Shown here one piece after another: positions 8,441 to 16,565 of a DNA stretch of 35,563 nt. The position numbers were made by a program, and so were the translations under genes. The stretch is from Flavobacteriaceae bacterium (GTDB lineage: Bacteria; Bacteroidota; Bacteroidia; Flavobacteriales; Flavobacteriaceae): the NCBI GenBank assembly GCA_002719315.1, contig PBHD01000012.1:258648-294210 (forward strand), in the 5' to 3' direction. Positions within the stretch are counted from its first letter, which is position 1, and the number at the start of each line of letters is the position of its first letter. Under the pieces are notes generated by a model. That model was not told where the DNA came from. It did not search any database and worked only from the letters and a program-made list of their open reading frames with translations.

Positions 8441-9997
8441 ATGAGCCAAAATTTTTACAAATTTATTTTTTTATTTTTAATTACAATTGTTGGATGTTCC
8501 TTAAACGATAATAAAAAACCCAAAATTGCAATTGCTGGTCTTGCCATTGAATCTAGTACTTTTTCTCCAGCAATCACAGAAGAAGAGGCCTTTCATGCAA
8601 AAACAGATGATGATGTTTTTTCATTTTATCCTTTTTTATCAAAAGATTCTATTCTTAGAAATAACATTAACTGGATTCCAACCTTAAGAGGACACGCCTT
8701 ACCAGGTGGTATTGTAAGTAAGAAAGCCTATGAAAGTCTTGTCTCTAAAACACTAGATAAGTTAAAAAAAAACATGCCATATGATGGTCTTTTTTTTGAC
8801 ATACACGGAGCTATGAGTGTTCAGGGATTAGATGATCCAGAAGGAGATTTTATTACAAGAATTAGAAAAGTTATTGGAAATAAAACTTTTATTTCTACTT
8901 CAATGGATTTACATGGTAATGTTTCAAAATTATTAGCAGAAAATACAGATTTAATTACATGCTATAGAATGGCTCCACATGAAGATGCTATTGAGTCAAA
9001 AAGAAGAGCAGTTGAAAATTTAATTAATAGAATTAATACCGGAAAAGGCAAGCCTAAATATAAAGCCTGGATACCCGTTCCTATTCTACTTCCAGGAGAA
9101 AAAACTAGTACAAGAGTAGAACCTGCTAAAAGTCTCTATTCAAAAATTAAACCATTAACAAAACAAGAAGGAGTAATTGACGCAGCAATTTGGGTTGGCT
9201 ATCCTTGGGCTGATGAACCACGGAATCATGGGGTTGTTATGGCTACTGGAGATAATGAAAAACAAGTTAAAAATGTTGCTGAAACACTTGCAAAAAACTT
9301 TTGGTCTGTAAGAAATGAATTTAAATTTGTGGGTCCAACTGCAAGTCTTGAAGAAAGTATAGATATGGCAGTAAATAGTTCTGAAAAACCATTTATAATT
9401 AGTGACATGGGAGATAATCCTACTGCTGGTGGTGCAGGAGATGTAACATGGACTCTGGATAAAATCTTAAAAAGAAGAGAATTTGCTTCAAAAAATGGAC
9501 CAACTCTAATATATGCTTCAATACCTGGGCCCAAATTAATTGAAAAAGCTTTAAAAATTGGAATTGGTGGAAAAGTAAAAGAATTTGTTGGGGCTGAAGT
9601 AGATAATAGATATTCTCCACCCCTTTTATTAGAGGGTGAAATAATTTCAATTTTTCATGGAGATGTTCATGCTGAAACGGAAGTCGTTGTTAGAAAGGGA
9701 AGTGTTTTTGTTATTGTAACAAAAAAAAGGAAACCATATCATAAAGAAATAGATTTTGTTCAATTAAATTTAAATCCAAAAAAAACAGATATAATTGTGG
9801 TCAAAATCGGATATCTTGTTCCTGAACTTTTTAATTTGAAAAAAGGGTGGATTATGGCTTTAACTCCTGGAGGAGTTGATCAAAACTTAGAAAGATTAAA
9901 TTACAATAGAATTAAAAGACCTATGTTCCCATTCGATAAAAATTTTGATAACCCAAACCTAAAAGTCAGGTGGATAAAATCCTCTAATGCACTATGA
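8441..9997 (+). CDS. MlrC-type (M81) metallohydrolase, predicted lipoprotein
   Basis: The N-terminus is a lipoprotein signal with lipobox IVGC (cysteine at residue 19). The body is an M81/MlrC protein of usual length: an N-terminal domain opening IAIAGLAIESSTFSP, predicted zinc ligands in FDIHGAMS, TSMDLHGN and APHED, and a C-terminal MlrC domain with SDMGDNPTAGGAGDVTW. MlrC in sphingomonads degrades linear microcystin products; most homologues act on unknown peptides or amides. Anchoring in a membrane outside the cytoplasm is inferred from the lipobox. It overlaps the next gene by 4 bp (ATGA). Confidence 0.85.
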   Translation: MSQNFYKFIFLFLITIVGCSLNDNKKPKIAIAGLAIESSTFSPAITEEEAFHAKTDDDVFSFYPFLSKDSILRNNINWIPTLRGHALPGGIVSKKAYESLVSKTLDKLKKNMPYDGLFFDIHGAMSVQGLDDPEGDFITRIRKVIGNKTFISTSMDLHGNVSKLLAENTDLITCYRMAPHEDAIESKRRAVENLINRINTGKGKPKYKAWIPVPILLPGEKTSTRVEPAKSLYSKIKPLTKQEGVIDAAIWVGYPWADEPRNHGVVMATGDNEKQVKNVAETLAKNFWSVRNEFKFVGPTASLEESIDMAVNSSEKPFIISDMGDNPTAGGAGDVTWTLDKILKRREFASKNGPTLIYASIPGPKLIEKALKIGIGGKVKEFVGAEVDNRYSPPLLLEGEIISIFHGDVHAETEVVVRKGSVFVIVTKKRKPYHKEIDFVQLNLNPKKTDIIVVKIGYLVPELFNLKKGWIMALTPGGVDQNLERLNYNRIKRPMFPFDKNFDNPNLKVRWIKSSNAL

Positions 9998-10584
9998 AAA
10001 AAATAATTTTAATAAATATTTTAATATTTTCCTTTTTATTTTTCTATGGTTGTTCCAAAAGAGAAAAATATGAAAATGTAATTCTTGAACAACAAGAAGA
10101 GGAAGAACCCCAATTGGATAGCTGCGTTGATTATACATCTGTAAACCCAGACAGTTTAGAATCCTATTGGGAATTATTTGTTGAAGATGTAAAATGTTCG
10201 AGAGGCGGTCCAAATTATGGTGAAATAAATAAAACAGTAACTCTATATTTTATTGTTCCTACTGCTGAAACTATTGCTTCTGGAGTTACAGTAGATCATG
10301 CAGGATACTCTACATATGCAGGTTATTGCAACAGCGAAGCAGTAAATATTGGAGTAATTGAAGATTATTGGATTGATTACACGGAAGTGCAAAAACTTTG
10401 GTTAATGTATCATGAATTTGGCCATGATGTTTACAGATATCGTCATAGCTCTGACCCTAAAGATATAATGTATCCATCGGTCGCTAGAAGTGATGTAAAA
10501 ATAAATGATTTCATTAGAGCTAAAGAAAAGTTTTTTAAAAGAGACTTTGAAGGAATTGAATATATTAGTTGCGATCAGGATTAA
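9994..10584 (+). CDS. Putative zinc-metalloprotease-like lipoprotein
   Basis: A lipoprotein signal (FLFFYGC, Cys at residue 20) precedes an acidic EEEE linker and a compact domain. The key motif is HEFGHDVYRYRHSSDPKDIMYP: HExxH, a third histidine seven residues after the second, and a Met-turn-like DIMYP. The third histidine is one residue later than in classical metzincins (HExxHxxGxxH), a spacing I recall from annotated Bacteroidota putative metallopeptidases. Several cysteines could form disulfides outside the cytoplasm. Its translation is coupled to the MlrC-type gene by a 4-bp overlap, suggesting both act on the same exported substrate class. Confidence 0.65.
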   Translation: MKKIILINILIFSFLFFYGCSKREKYENVILEQQEEEEPQLDSCVDYTSVNPDSLESYWELFVEDVKCSRGGPNYGEINKTVTLYFIVPTAETIASGVTVDHAGYSTYAGYCNSEAVNIGVIEDYWIDYTEVQKLWLMYHEFGHDVYRYRHSSDPKDIMYPSVARSDVKINDFIRAKEKFFKRDFEGIEYISCDQD

Positions 10585-10604
10585 CTAAAAAATATTTCAT
10601 AAAG

Positions 10605-11006
10605 ATGCGTTTATTATTTATTATTTTATTTTTTATTTTAGTTTCAAACCAAATTATTTCTCAAAATAATCCAAAAAAAATAGTTTTAGATTATTATAGT
10701 GAACTTCCCTATAAATATATAAGTTCTAGTGATGAATTTACTCAATTAGAAATTAGCCTTTTTGTTAGAGAAATTTCAATTAATTTATTGAACAAATTTT
10801 TAGAGGATTTCTCTAAAAATATTGAAGAAAAAAATGGTTATTTAGTTGTTATAAATTTGATTAATTCGAATCAAGCTAATATTCAAATACCATTTGCTAT
10901 TAACCAAAATAAGCTTAAATCTTTAAGAGAATCAAAAGAGAACTTTGAAGAGACATGTAATGCTATCTTAAATGAAAGCTATGAATGGATTCTAAGGTAT
11001 ATATAA
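10605..11006 (+). CDS. Small secreted protein of unknown function
   Basis: An ATG at 10605 gives a 133-residue protein with a clean signal peptide (MRLLFIILFFILVSNQIISQ). A longer reading from TTG at 10569 would add 12 polar residues in front of the signal, so I reject it. The mature part is mixed alpha/beta with one cysteine and no motif I recognise. It is the third exported product of the operon starting at 8441, 20 bp after the protease-like gene. A hairpin follows its stop, but the T-tract of that hairpin is on the other strand. Confidence 0.6.
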   Translation: MRLLFIILFFILVSNQIISQNNPKKIVLDYYSELPYKYISSSDEFTQLEISLFVREISINLLNKFLEDFSKNIEEKNGYLVVINLINSNQANIQIPFAINQNKLKSLRESKENFEETCNAILNESYEWILRYI

Positions 11007-11035
11007 AAAAAGCCTTTGAGTAAAACTCAAAGGCT
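11004..11035 (-). terminator. Hairpin terminator oriented leftward
   Basis: AGCCTTTGAG (11011-11020) and CTCAAAGGCT (11026-11035) form a perfect 10-bp stem with a 5-nt loop. The run of seven A residues at 11004-11010 is the U-tract only for leftward transcription. On the plus strand the hairpin is followed by CATAACC, with no U-tract, so it would be a poor terminator for the gene ending at 11006. No leftward gene lies to its right before 11294, which suggests a small leftward transcript. Confidence 0.6.
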
Positions 11036-11067
11036 CATAACCATAAACCAACTCATTTTGAAGAATT
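11005..11067 (-). ncRNA. Candidate small leftward transcript (about 60 nt)
   Basis: On the minus strand a TATTTTTG box (11074-11081, an exact TAnnTTTG match) is followed about 7 nt later by a predicted start near 11067. The transcript would then meet a 10-bp hairpin plus a U-tract ending near 11005. It contains a nine-codon frame, ATG at 11052 to TGA at 11023-11025, encoding MSWFMVMSL, whose end runs into the hairpin's left arm. This could be a small RNA or a leader peptide with no gene after it. It is inferred only from promoter and terminator signals. Confidence 0.3.
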
Positions 11068-11073
11068 GATATA

Positions 11074-11081
11074 CAAAAATA
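11074..11081 (-). promoter_or_regulatory. Putative -7 promoter element (TATTTTTG) for the candidate small transcript
   Basis: CAAAAATA on the plus strand reads TATTTTTG leftward, an exact TAnnTTTG match in a non-coding stretch, placed 39 bp before a perfect leftward terminator hairpin. In DNA this AT-rich, chance matches are expected, so the terminator pairing carries the argument. Confidence 0.3.
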
Positions 11082-11189
11082 AAAATTTTAAATCAATTTA
11101 TTTTAAGTTTTATTTAAAAGTTATCAAGTAATATAATATTTATTTTTTTTTAACTATTATTTAACCTTTTATAAACATTTTTTAACAAA

Positions 11190-11215
11190 AACTAATTATA
11201 AATTTATAATTAGTT
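11190..11215. repeat. 26-bp perfect palindrome in non-coding DNA
   Basis: The sequence from 11190 to 11215 equals its own reverse complement; the half-site is AACTAATTATAAA. The block TAATTAGTTAAA inside its right arm (11207-11218) recurs as an exact direct repeat at 11247-11258, 40 bp on. The region contains no gene. The element could be an operator, a cruciform-forming site, or part of a 3' structure of the SET gene transcript. Confidence 0.6.
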
Positions 11216-11255
11216 AAACGTCTTATGAGTTTAACCCTTTTAGTTTTAATTAGTT

Positions 11256-11290
11256 AAAAACCCTGTAGAAAAACTTTTTTACAGGGTTTT
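11256..11290. terminator. Bidirectional hairpin terminator after the SET gene
   Basis: AAAACCCTGTA (11257-11267) and TACAGGGTTTT (11280-11290) form an 11-bp stem, with A residues before and T residues after. It sits 3 bp past the stop of the SET-domain gene and can close the long leftward run that begins with mutY. It could also stop rightward transcription from the MlrC operon. Confidence 0.7.
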
Positions 11291-11293
11291 ATT

Positions 11294-11662
11294 TTATTGT
11301 GTAATTTCAAAATTTCTTTCCCAATTTGGGTTCCTCAATTTATTAATAATATACTTTATCGTTAATTCTTCTCCTTTTTTAATTTTATTAATTGTAAATA
11401 TTCTTATATGCTTAAGGTTACCTATTTCTATATCTTTTTCTGATATAATGGCTTTACAATTTGGCATTTCATGATGATTAATAAACGCTCCTATAGGTAA
11501 CCTAATATAACCATCTTGGAATTTTGTGTTGTAAATATGTGAAATTCCTAAATCAACTCCTTTATCTAAATCCTTCAAAGTAAATAATCCCAAACCATCA
11601 ATTTGACTTTCTGAAATAGTTAAAAAGTCTGGCAATGGTTTCCATTCAGTTTTTTCTATCAT
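11294..11662 (-). CDS. SET-domain protein
   Basis: A minimal SET domain of 122 residues: the opening SQIDGLGLFTLKDLDKGVDLG, the substrate/cofactor-binding NHHEMPNC (the family's NHxxxPN motif) and the closing GEELTIKY. SET proteins transfer methyl groups from S-adenosylmethionine to lysines; small bacterial versions are common but few substrates are known. There is no post-SET cysteine cluster. It is the last gene of the leftward run, 56 bp after the TesB gene and directly before a hairpin terminator. Confidence 0.8.
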   Translation of the reverse strand: MIEKTEWKPLPDFLTISESQIDGLGLFTLKDLDKGVDLGISHIYNTKFQDGYIRLPIGAFINHHEMPNCKAIISEKDIEIGNLKHIRIFTINKIKKGEELTIKYIINKLRNPNWERNFEITQ

Positions 11663-11718
11663 AAAATATTATTTATTATAAAAATTACAAATTTATTTTA
11701 CAATAAAAAATAAATTTA

Positions 11719-12579
11719 TTATTTATAAGCTCTTATCAGTCCTTCTTGAGATACTGATGCAACCATCTCTCCTGCTTGATTAAATATCTTTCCAAGAGTA
11801 AAACCTCTTGAATTTGAAGCACTTGGACTTTGCATTGAATATAAAAGCCATTCATCTATTTTAAATTGTCTATGAAACCATATAGCATGGTCTAAACTTG
11901 CATAAAAAATTTTTTTTCCAAATAATTTTTCTCTATGAGGAAGGGTAGAGGTTAATAATAAACTATAATCAGATGCAAATGCTAAGAGTTGATGTTGAAA
12001 AGATATTTTAGCATTAACTTTTTCTTTTGTCTTAAACCACACATGAGATTTAGGCAAACTATTTCTAGTTTGTAAAAAAGTTGCCTTTTCAACAGGCTTA
12101 AATTCAAAAACTTTTGGATGAGATTTTAAAATTTTCTCATATCTCTCAGAATCTATTTTCTTTATATTAATTGCTTGTTGAAGATCAGTCAATAATAAGT
12201 CTGGAGTTAATACATTAGGCATATTAATTTGATGATTAACTCCTTCTTGATTAAGTTGAAAAGAAGCTGCCATTATAAAAATAGCTTTACCTTTTTGATA
12301 AGCTATAACTCTTCGAGTAGTAAAACTTTTACCATCTCTAATATTATCAACATGATAATTAATAGGAACATTAATATCTCCCCCCAATATAAAATAACCA
12401 TGCATGGAGTGAGCAATTCTATCTTCAGGTACAGTTTGATATGCTGCATGTAGCGACTGTCCTAAAACTTGCCCTCCAAAAACTCTTCCCCATTCTGTCT
12501 TATAATTTTGTCCTGTAAAATTATTATCCTTGGTTTTTTCTAAGGATAAAAGTTGTTTTAACTCACTTAAATTAATCAT
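11719..12579 (-). CDS. tesB: Acyl-CoA thioesterase II
   Basis: A double-hotdog thioesterase of standard length. Landmarks are RVFGGQVLGQSLHAAYQTVP near the N-terminus, MHGYFILGGD, FTTRRVIAYQKGKAIF, the catalytic-type Asp in YASLDHAIWFH, a Ser/Asn cluster SPSASNSRGF, and the Gln in SVSQEGLIR. It hydrolyses medium- or long-chain acyl-CoA to free acid and CoA in the cytoplasm. It follows the BASS transporter gene by 6 bp. It could support the acyl-CoA cluster at 23379-33233, but it is not in the same transcript. Confidence 0.9.
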   Translation of the reverse strand: MINLSELKQLLSLEKTKDNNFTGQNYKTEWGRVFGGQVLGQSLHAAYQTVPEDRIAHSMHGYFILGGDINVPINYHVDNIRDGKSFTTRRVIAYQKGKAIFIMAASFQLNQEGVNHQINMPNVLTPDLLLTDLQQAINIKKIDSERYEKILKSHPKVFEFKPVEKATFLQTRNSLPKSHVWFKTKEKVNAKISFQHQLLAFASDYSLLLTSTLPHREKLFGKKIFYASLDHAIWFHRQFKIDEWLLYSMQSPSASNSRGFTLGKIFNQAGEMVASVSQEGLIRAYK

Positions 12580-12585
12580 TAATTA

Positions 12586-13494
12586 TTATTTATTCTTAAA
12601 TAAGATTACAAAAATACTGCCATATAAAGAATGTACCAAACTTGATATTGCAGATGGAATTGCAATAGCAGGGTTAACAAAATTTTCTTTTGACAAAACT
12701 ACACCTAAACCTGAATTTTGCATACCAACTTCAACTGAGATTGTTTTGGCTATAAAATGATTTCTAAAAAAGATTCTACTAATAAAGTAGCCTAAAAAAA
12801 ATCCTAAAAAATGTAGTGTCATGATTGAAAATAAAAGTGAAAGGCCTGAAGACAAAATTATATCCTTTCCTTCACCTATTATACTCGCAACAATCAATGT
12901 TATTAAAATAACTGCCAATGATGGTCCAACTTTTACAAATTTTTTGGTTTTATCAGGAAAAGTCCTATTTAATATAATTCCTGTTATTACTGGAATTAAA
13001 ACTATCTTTAAAGTACTTAAAAACAAACCTATTGCATCTACTTCTATTTCACTTGCTGATAAATTGCTAATTAATAAAGGAGTCATTACAATTGCTGAAA
13101 CAGTTGAAGTCGCTGTCATAGCTACCGAAAGTGCCAAATTAGAATTTGATAGATAAACTATAACGTTGGAGGCTGTTCCTCCTGGACAACTAGCAACTAA
13201 AATTAATCCTAAAGAAAAAAAGGGAGGTAAACTAAATATAATTGATAAGCCCCAACCTAAAAAAGGCATAATTGTAAATTGTAAAATAAAACCCATCAAA
13301 ACCCAATACGGATGTTTTAAAATTTGCTTAAAATGGTTTAAATCTAGAGTTAAACCCATTACTAGCATTATTATTCCAAGACCAATTGTTATTAAATTTC
13401 CAGAAAACCAAGTAAAAATTTCAGGATTAAAAAATGATAATAGAGAAGCTATAGAAATAAACCAAGGAAAATAATTTGGAATTTTACTTAACAA
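12586..13494 (-). CDS. Bile acid:sodium symporter (BASS) family transporter
   Basis: About nine hydrophobic helices with BASS landmarks: IIMLVMGLTLDLNHF, the sodium-site segment VASCPGGTASNVIVYLSNSN, and MQNSGLGVVL near the end. Family members move organic anions (bile acids, pyruvate, 2-keto acids, pantoate) with sodium; the substrate cannot be read from sequence. The start is TTG: a TGA lies two codons upstream, and the TTG reading keeps the first helix complete. It is 18 bp after the DUF4488-like gene. Confidence 0.85.
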   Translation of the reverse strand: MLSKIPNYFPWFISIASLLSFFNPEIFTWFSGNLITIGLGIIMLVMGLTLDLNHFKQILKHPYWVLMGFILQFTIMPFLGWGLSIIFSLPPFFSLGLILVASCPGGTASNVIVYLSNSNLALSVAMTATSTVSAIVMTPLLISNLSASEIEVDAIGLFLSTLKIVLIPVITGIILNRTFPDKTKKFVKVGPSLAVILITLIVASIIGEGKDIILSSGLSLLFSIMTLHFLGFFLGYFISRIFFRNHFIAKTISVEVGMQNSGLGVVLSKENFVNPAIAIPSAISSLVHSLYGSIFVILFKNK

Positions 13495-13512
13495 AAGTCA
13501 TTGTTTAAATTT

Positions 13513-14172
13513 TTATTTTCTTTTTGTCCAAATTTCATGCATAGGGCTTCCTTTACTACTAAAACCTTTATGATACCAATCATCACTTTTTTGAACAAAA
13601 TTAAATTTTAACTTAATACCAACTTTGGAATTATCTCTAGAAAAAAACTCAATTTTTTCAATATAATCTGATTCTTCAATTTCATATGACCCCCCTCCAG
13701 ATCCAGAGAATTTCAAAGTTTCTGTGTTAAATGCAGTCCATTGAAAATGTCCATCTAATAAAAATTTCATAGTCTTTCTAGGCTTATTTAAATCTCTTCT
13801 TTTCTCTCCTTCTTTAGTTACTCTTCCTCCCATTAACCATTTTCCATCTAATGCTTTTTTTGATTTTGAAATATATTTCCAAGACTTATCTTTAACTATA
13901 GTCATATTTTTTAATTGATCATTTTCAAAATTTGAATTAAACTCAAATGTCACATTAAAAGTGTTTTTATCCTTTGACTTATAGTATCCTCCACGGGTTA
14001 GAATAAATATATTAGGATCATGTGAATATTGAGTTTCAATTAAATAATTATTATCTAAAAAGATTCTATGATGGATTGTTTTACCTTGATTTTCAGAATA
14101 AAATAAATAAACTTGTGAAAATGAGTCTTTAAACACAAAAGTTAGTAAAATAAGAAAATAAATGTATTTCAT
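13513..14172 (-). CDS. Secreted DUF4488-like (lipocalin-like) protein
   Basis: A signal peptide (MKYIYFLILLTFVFKDSFSQ) leads a 200-residue beta-rich protein. Its second half, with LDGKWLMGGRV, RKTMKFLLDGHFQWTAFN, GSGGGSYEIEE, YIEKIEFFSRDNSKVGIKL and GSPMHEIWTKR, matches the Flavobacteriia 'membrane or secreted protein' family with a DUF4488-type barrel. The biochemical role is unknown. It is 12 bp downstream of the exported amidohydrolase, suggesting joint expression. Confidence 0.65.
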   Translation of the reverse strand: MKYIYFLILLTFVFKDSFSQVYLFYSENQGKTIHHRIFLDNNYLIETQYSHDPNIFILTRGGYYKSKDKNTFNVTFEFNSNFENDQLKNMTIVKDKSWKYISKSKKALDGKWLMGGRVTKEGEKRRDLNKPRKTMKFLLDGHFQWTAFNTETLKFSGSGGGSYEIEESDYIEKIEFFSRDNSKVGIKLKFNFVQKSDDWYHKGFSSKGSPMHEIWTKRK

Positions 14173-14184
14173 TTTTTAAAAAAT

Positions 14185-15603
14185 TTAGTTTCTATAATTT
14201 AATGCAGGTTTTCTATTACCAAGTAAAGGAATATATTTAAAATTTTCACCTCTTTTAAGTAAAAATTCTTTTTTAGCAGATTTAACAATTTTAGGGTTTT
14301 CTATTAACTGAATAGCGGTAATAGCCAAAGTTTTAGAAGCTACTATCATCCCTTTATTACCAATAGATGTACCTCCAGCCGCAACTGCTTGCCAACTATG
14401 AGCTGGGGTTTCTGGAACCCAAGTAGCAGCTCTGAAACCAACAGTTGGAACAGTATAACTAACATCTCCTACATCTGTCGATCCTCCTGGAGGAGAATAA
14501 TCAGCATATGGAGCAACTCCCTCTACATATTTTATATCTAATTCTGTATTCATGCTTTTTGAAATTTCTTTTGCAAAAACTAATTCTTCTTTATCATATT
14601 TATAACCTCCAACGTAACTTAAGTTTTTATGAATCATTTTTTGTAAAATTTCATTATGTAACATATCATGAGTTCCTCCAATCATTTCAAAATCCATAGT
14701 TGTTCCAGTTCCAATTGCAGCTCCTTTTGCGGCATTTACAATCCTGTCAAAAACTTTTATTACTTCATCTCTAGTTTTATGCCTAGCATAATAATATACT
14801 TCTGCAAAATCAGGAACAACATTTGGAGCTTCTCCTCCTCTTGTTATAACATAATGTATTCTTGTACTTTCTGTTACATGTTCCCTTAACATATTGACCA
14901 TTGTGTTCATTGCTTCTACAGCATCTAAAGCAGATCTTCCTTTTTCTGGGGCCCCAGCTGCATGAGCAGAAACTCCATAAAATCTAAACTTAGCTGACTT
15001 ATTTGCAAGTGCAGGTCTTATGCTTGCCGAATTCTGATTAGCTCCATGCCAATGAAGTGCTATATCAACATCATCAAATAATCCTTCACGAGTCATATAT
15101 ACTTTACCTGATCCCCCTTCTTCTGCAGGACATCCATAAAATCTAATAGTTCCAGACTTTTTATTTTCTTTTAGATAATTTTTTATTTCAATAGCCGCTG
15201 CTGCTGAAGCGGTTCCAAATAAGTGGTGTCCACAAGCATGACCAGCTTTTCCTCCAGCTGAAATTTTATATGGAACTCTTTGTTGAGATAAACCTGGAAG
15301 GGCATCATATTCCCCTAAAATTGCAATAATTGGTAAACCATTTCCATAACTAGCTATAAAAGCTGTAGGGATATTTGCGACACCTGATTCAATATTAAAA
15401 TCTTCTTCAGAAAGTATTTTTTTTAAAAGATCACTACTTTTTTTCTCTTGATATCCCATTTCAGCAAAAGACCAAATTTCTTGAGCTATTGAACTATATA
15501 ATTCCTTTTTGTCATCAATATTTTTTAATATTTTATTATACTTTTTTTGACTAAAAGAAAAAAATGAAACAAAAAAAACAAATAAAACAAATAATGCTTT
15601 CAT
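14185..15603 (-). CDS. Exported M20-family amidohydrolase (AbgB-like)
   Basis: A signal peptide is followed by a full M20D-type peptidase: GEYDALPGL, the metal-binding HACGHHLFGT, PAEEGGSGK with paired glutamates, ALHWHGANQ, and a dimerisation segment with FYGVSAHAAGAPEKGRSALD. The closest named relative I recognise is AbgB, a subunit of p-aminobenzoyl-glutamate hydrolase. Export argues against a folate salvage role in the cytoplasm and for hydrolysis of N-acyl or amide compounds in the periplasm. A TAAATTTG box lies 21 bp upstream of the ATG. Confidence 0.85.
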   Translation of the reverse strand: MKALFVLFVFFVSFFSFSQKKYNKILKNIDDKKELYSSIAQEIWSFAEMGYQEKKSSDLLKKILSEEDFNIESGVANIPTAFIASYGNGLPIIAILGEYDALPGLSQQRVPYKISAGGKAGHACGHHLFGTASAAAAIEIKNYLKENKKSGTIRFYGCPAEEGGSGKVYMTREGLFDDVDIALHWHGANQNSASIRPALANKSAKFRFYGVSAHAAGAPEKGRSALDAVEAMNTMVNMLREHVTESTRIHYVITRGGEAPNVVPDFAEVYYYARHKTRDEVIKVFDRIVNAAKGAAIGTGTTMDFEMIGGTHDMLHNEILQKMIHKNLSYVGGYKYDKEELVFAKEISKSMNTELDIKYVEGVAPYADYSPPGGSTDVGDVSYTVPTVGFRAATWVPETPAHSWQAVAAGGTSIGNKGMIVASKTLAITAIQLIENPKIVKSAKKEFLLKRGENFKYIPLLGNRKPALNYRN

Positions 15604-15623
15604 AAAACTAATTGTCTAATATT

Positions 15624-15631
15624 CAAATTTA
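15624..15631 (-). promoter_or_regulatory. Putative -7 promoter element (TAAATTTG) of the amidohydrolase gene
   Basis: CAAATTTA on the plus strand is an exact leftward TAnnTTTG match, with predicted transcription start near 15617 and a leader of about 14 nt. It would allow the amidohydrolase group to be expressed separately from mutY-ssb-gldD. Confidence 0.35.
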
Positions 15632-15673
15632 TGCAAAATATCCTATTTCAAATTAATTTAATATTCATAAGAA

Positions 15674-16552
15674 TTATTGTCTATTTTTTTTTGTCACCAA
15701 ATAAATTCCATACAAAATAATAAAACAGGAGATCCATTGAAACTTGGAAAAAATTTCTCCATCTAAAACACCCCAACCTATTCCAACTATTGGCAGTAAA
15801 TAAGTAACCGAAACAGAAAATACAGGAGAGGAAATTGAAATTAATTTATTGAACATAACATTAGCTAGTGCAGAACCAATTAATGCTAATACTAAAATGT
15901 ATAATATTGAGTCTAATATTAAAGGTGATTCATAAAAATTATAAATAGGAAAATCTGAAAAACAAAAAATTAAAACACCAAAAGGCAAAACTGAAATAAA
16001 ATTTCCTAATGCTATAGCAACTACAGATACCCCTTTTAATTTATATTTAACTAAATTGGCGTTAATTGCATAACAAACTGTTGCTAGAATAATTAATATT
16101 GAAAAAATTCCTCCATAATCTGAATTAATAGAAATTTCATTTGAAACTAAAAACATAGTTGCAATAAATCCAATAAATACTCCAATAATTTTATTTTGAT
16201 TAAATCTTTTTGCGAAAATAAAATACCCAAAAATGATAGTAAATAATGGAGTCATCGCACTTAATACAGCCGCTACTGAACTATTTATTATTGTTTGCGA
16301 AAATGAAAACAAATAAACTGGGAAAAAATTTCCAATAAACCCTGTTAAAATAATCCATTTCCATTTATCATTTGGTATTAGTTTTAATGTTTTAAAACCA
16401 AAAATTGATAGAAAAAATGCACTAAATATTACTCTTAAAGACGCTAATTGAATTGGAGTCAAACCCAATAACCCCTTTTTAATTAGTATAAATGCACTTC
16501 CATAAATAAATGAAAGTAAAATTAAATAAGTCCATTTTTCAAAAATTTTCAT
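15674..16552 (-). CDS. EamA/DMT-family transporter
   Basis: Ten hydrophobic helices in two EamA repeats, with the usual openings (YLILLSFIYGSAFILIKKGL; then PIQLASLRVIFSAFFLSIFG) and a second repeat from about residue 145. Members export or import small metabolites such as amino acids or nucleosides; the substrate is unknown. Its start is 13 bp after the stop of gldD, so it may be cotranscribed with it. Confidence 0.85.
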   Translation of the reverse strand: MKIFEKWTYLILLSFIYGSAFILIKKGLLGLTPIQLASLRVIFSAFFLSIFGFKTLKLIPNDKWKWIILTGFIGNFFPVYLFSFSQTIINSSVAAVLSAMTPLFTIIFGYFIFAKRFNQNKIIGVFIGFIATMFLVSNEISINSDYGGIFSILIILATVCYAINANLVKYKLKGVSVVAIALGNFISVLPFGVLIFCFSDFPIYNFYESPLILDSILYILVLALIGSALANVMFNKLISISSPVFSVSVTYLLPIVGIGWGVLDGEIFSKFQWISCFIILYGIYLVTKKNRQ

Positions 16553-16565
16553 TTAAAGGATAAAA

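Noticed and set aside
8458-8465. TAAATTTG box on the minus strand inside the MlrC gene as promoter of the SOUL gene
   Set aside because: The match is exact but lies within coding sequence with no -33 element; in DNA this AT-rich a chance match is likely.
12530-13474. Plus-strand open frames opposite the TesB and BASS transporter genes
   Set aside because: They are antisense frames to well-supported genes, show no recognisable domain and arise because stop codons are avoided by the coding strand's composition.
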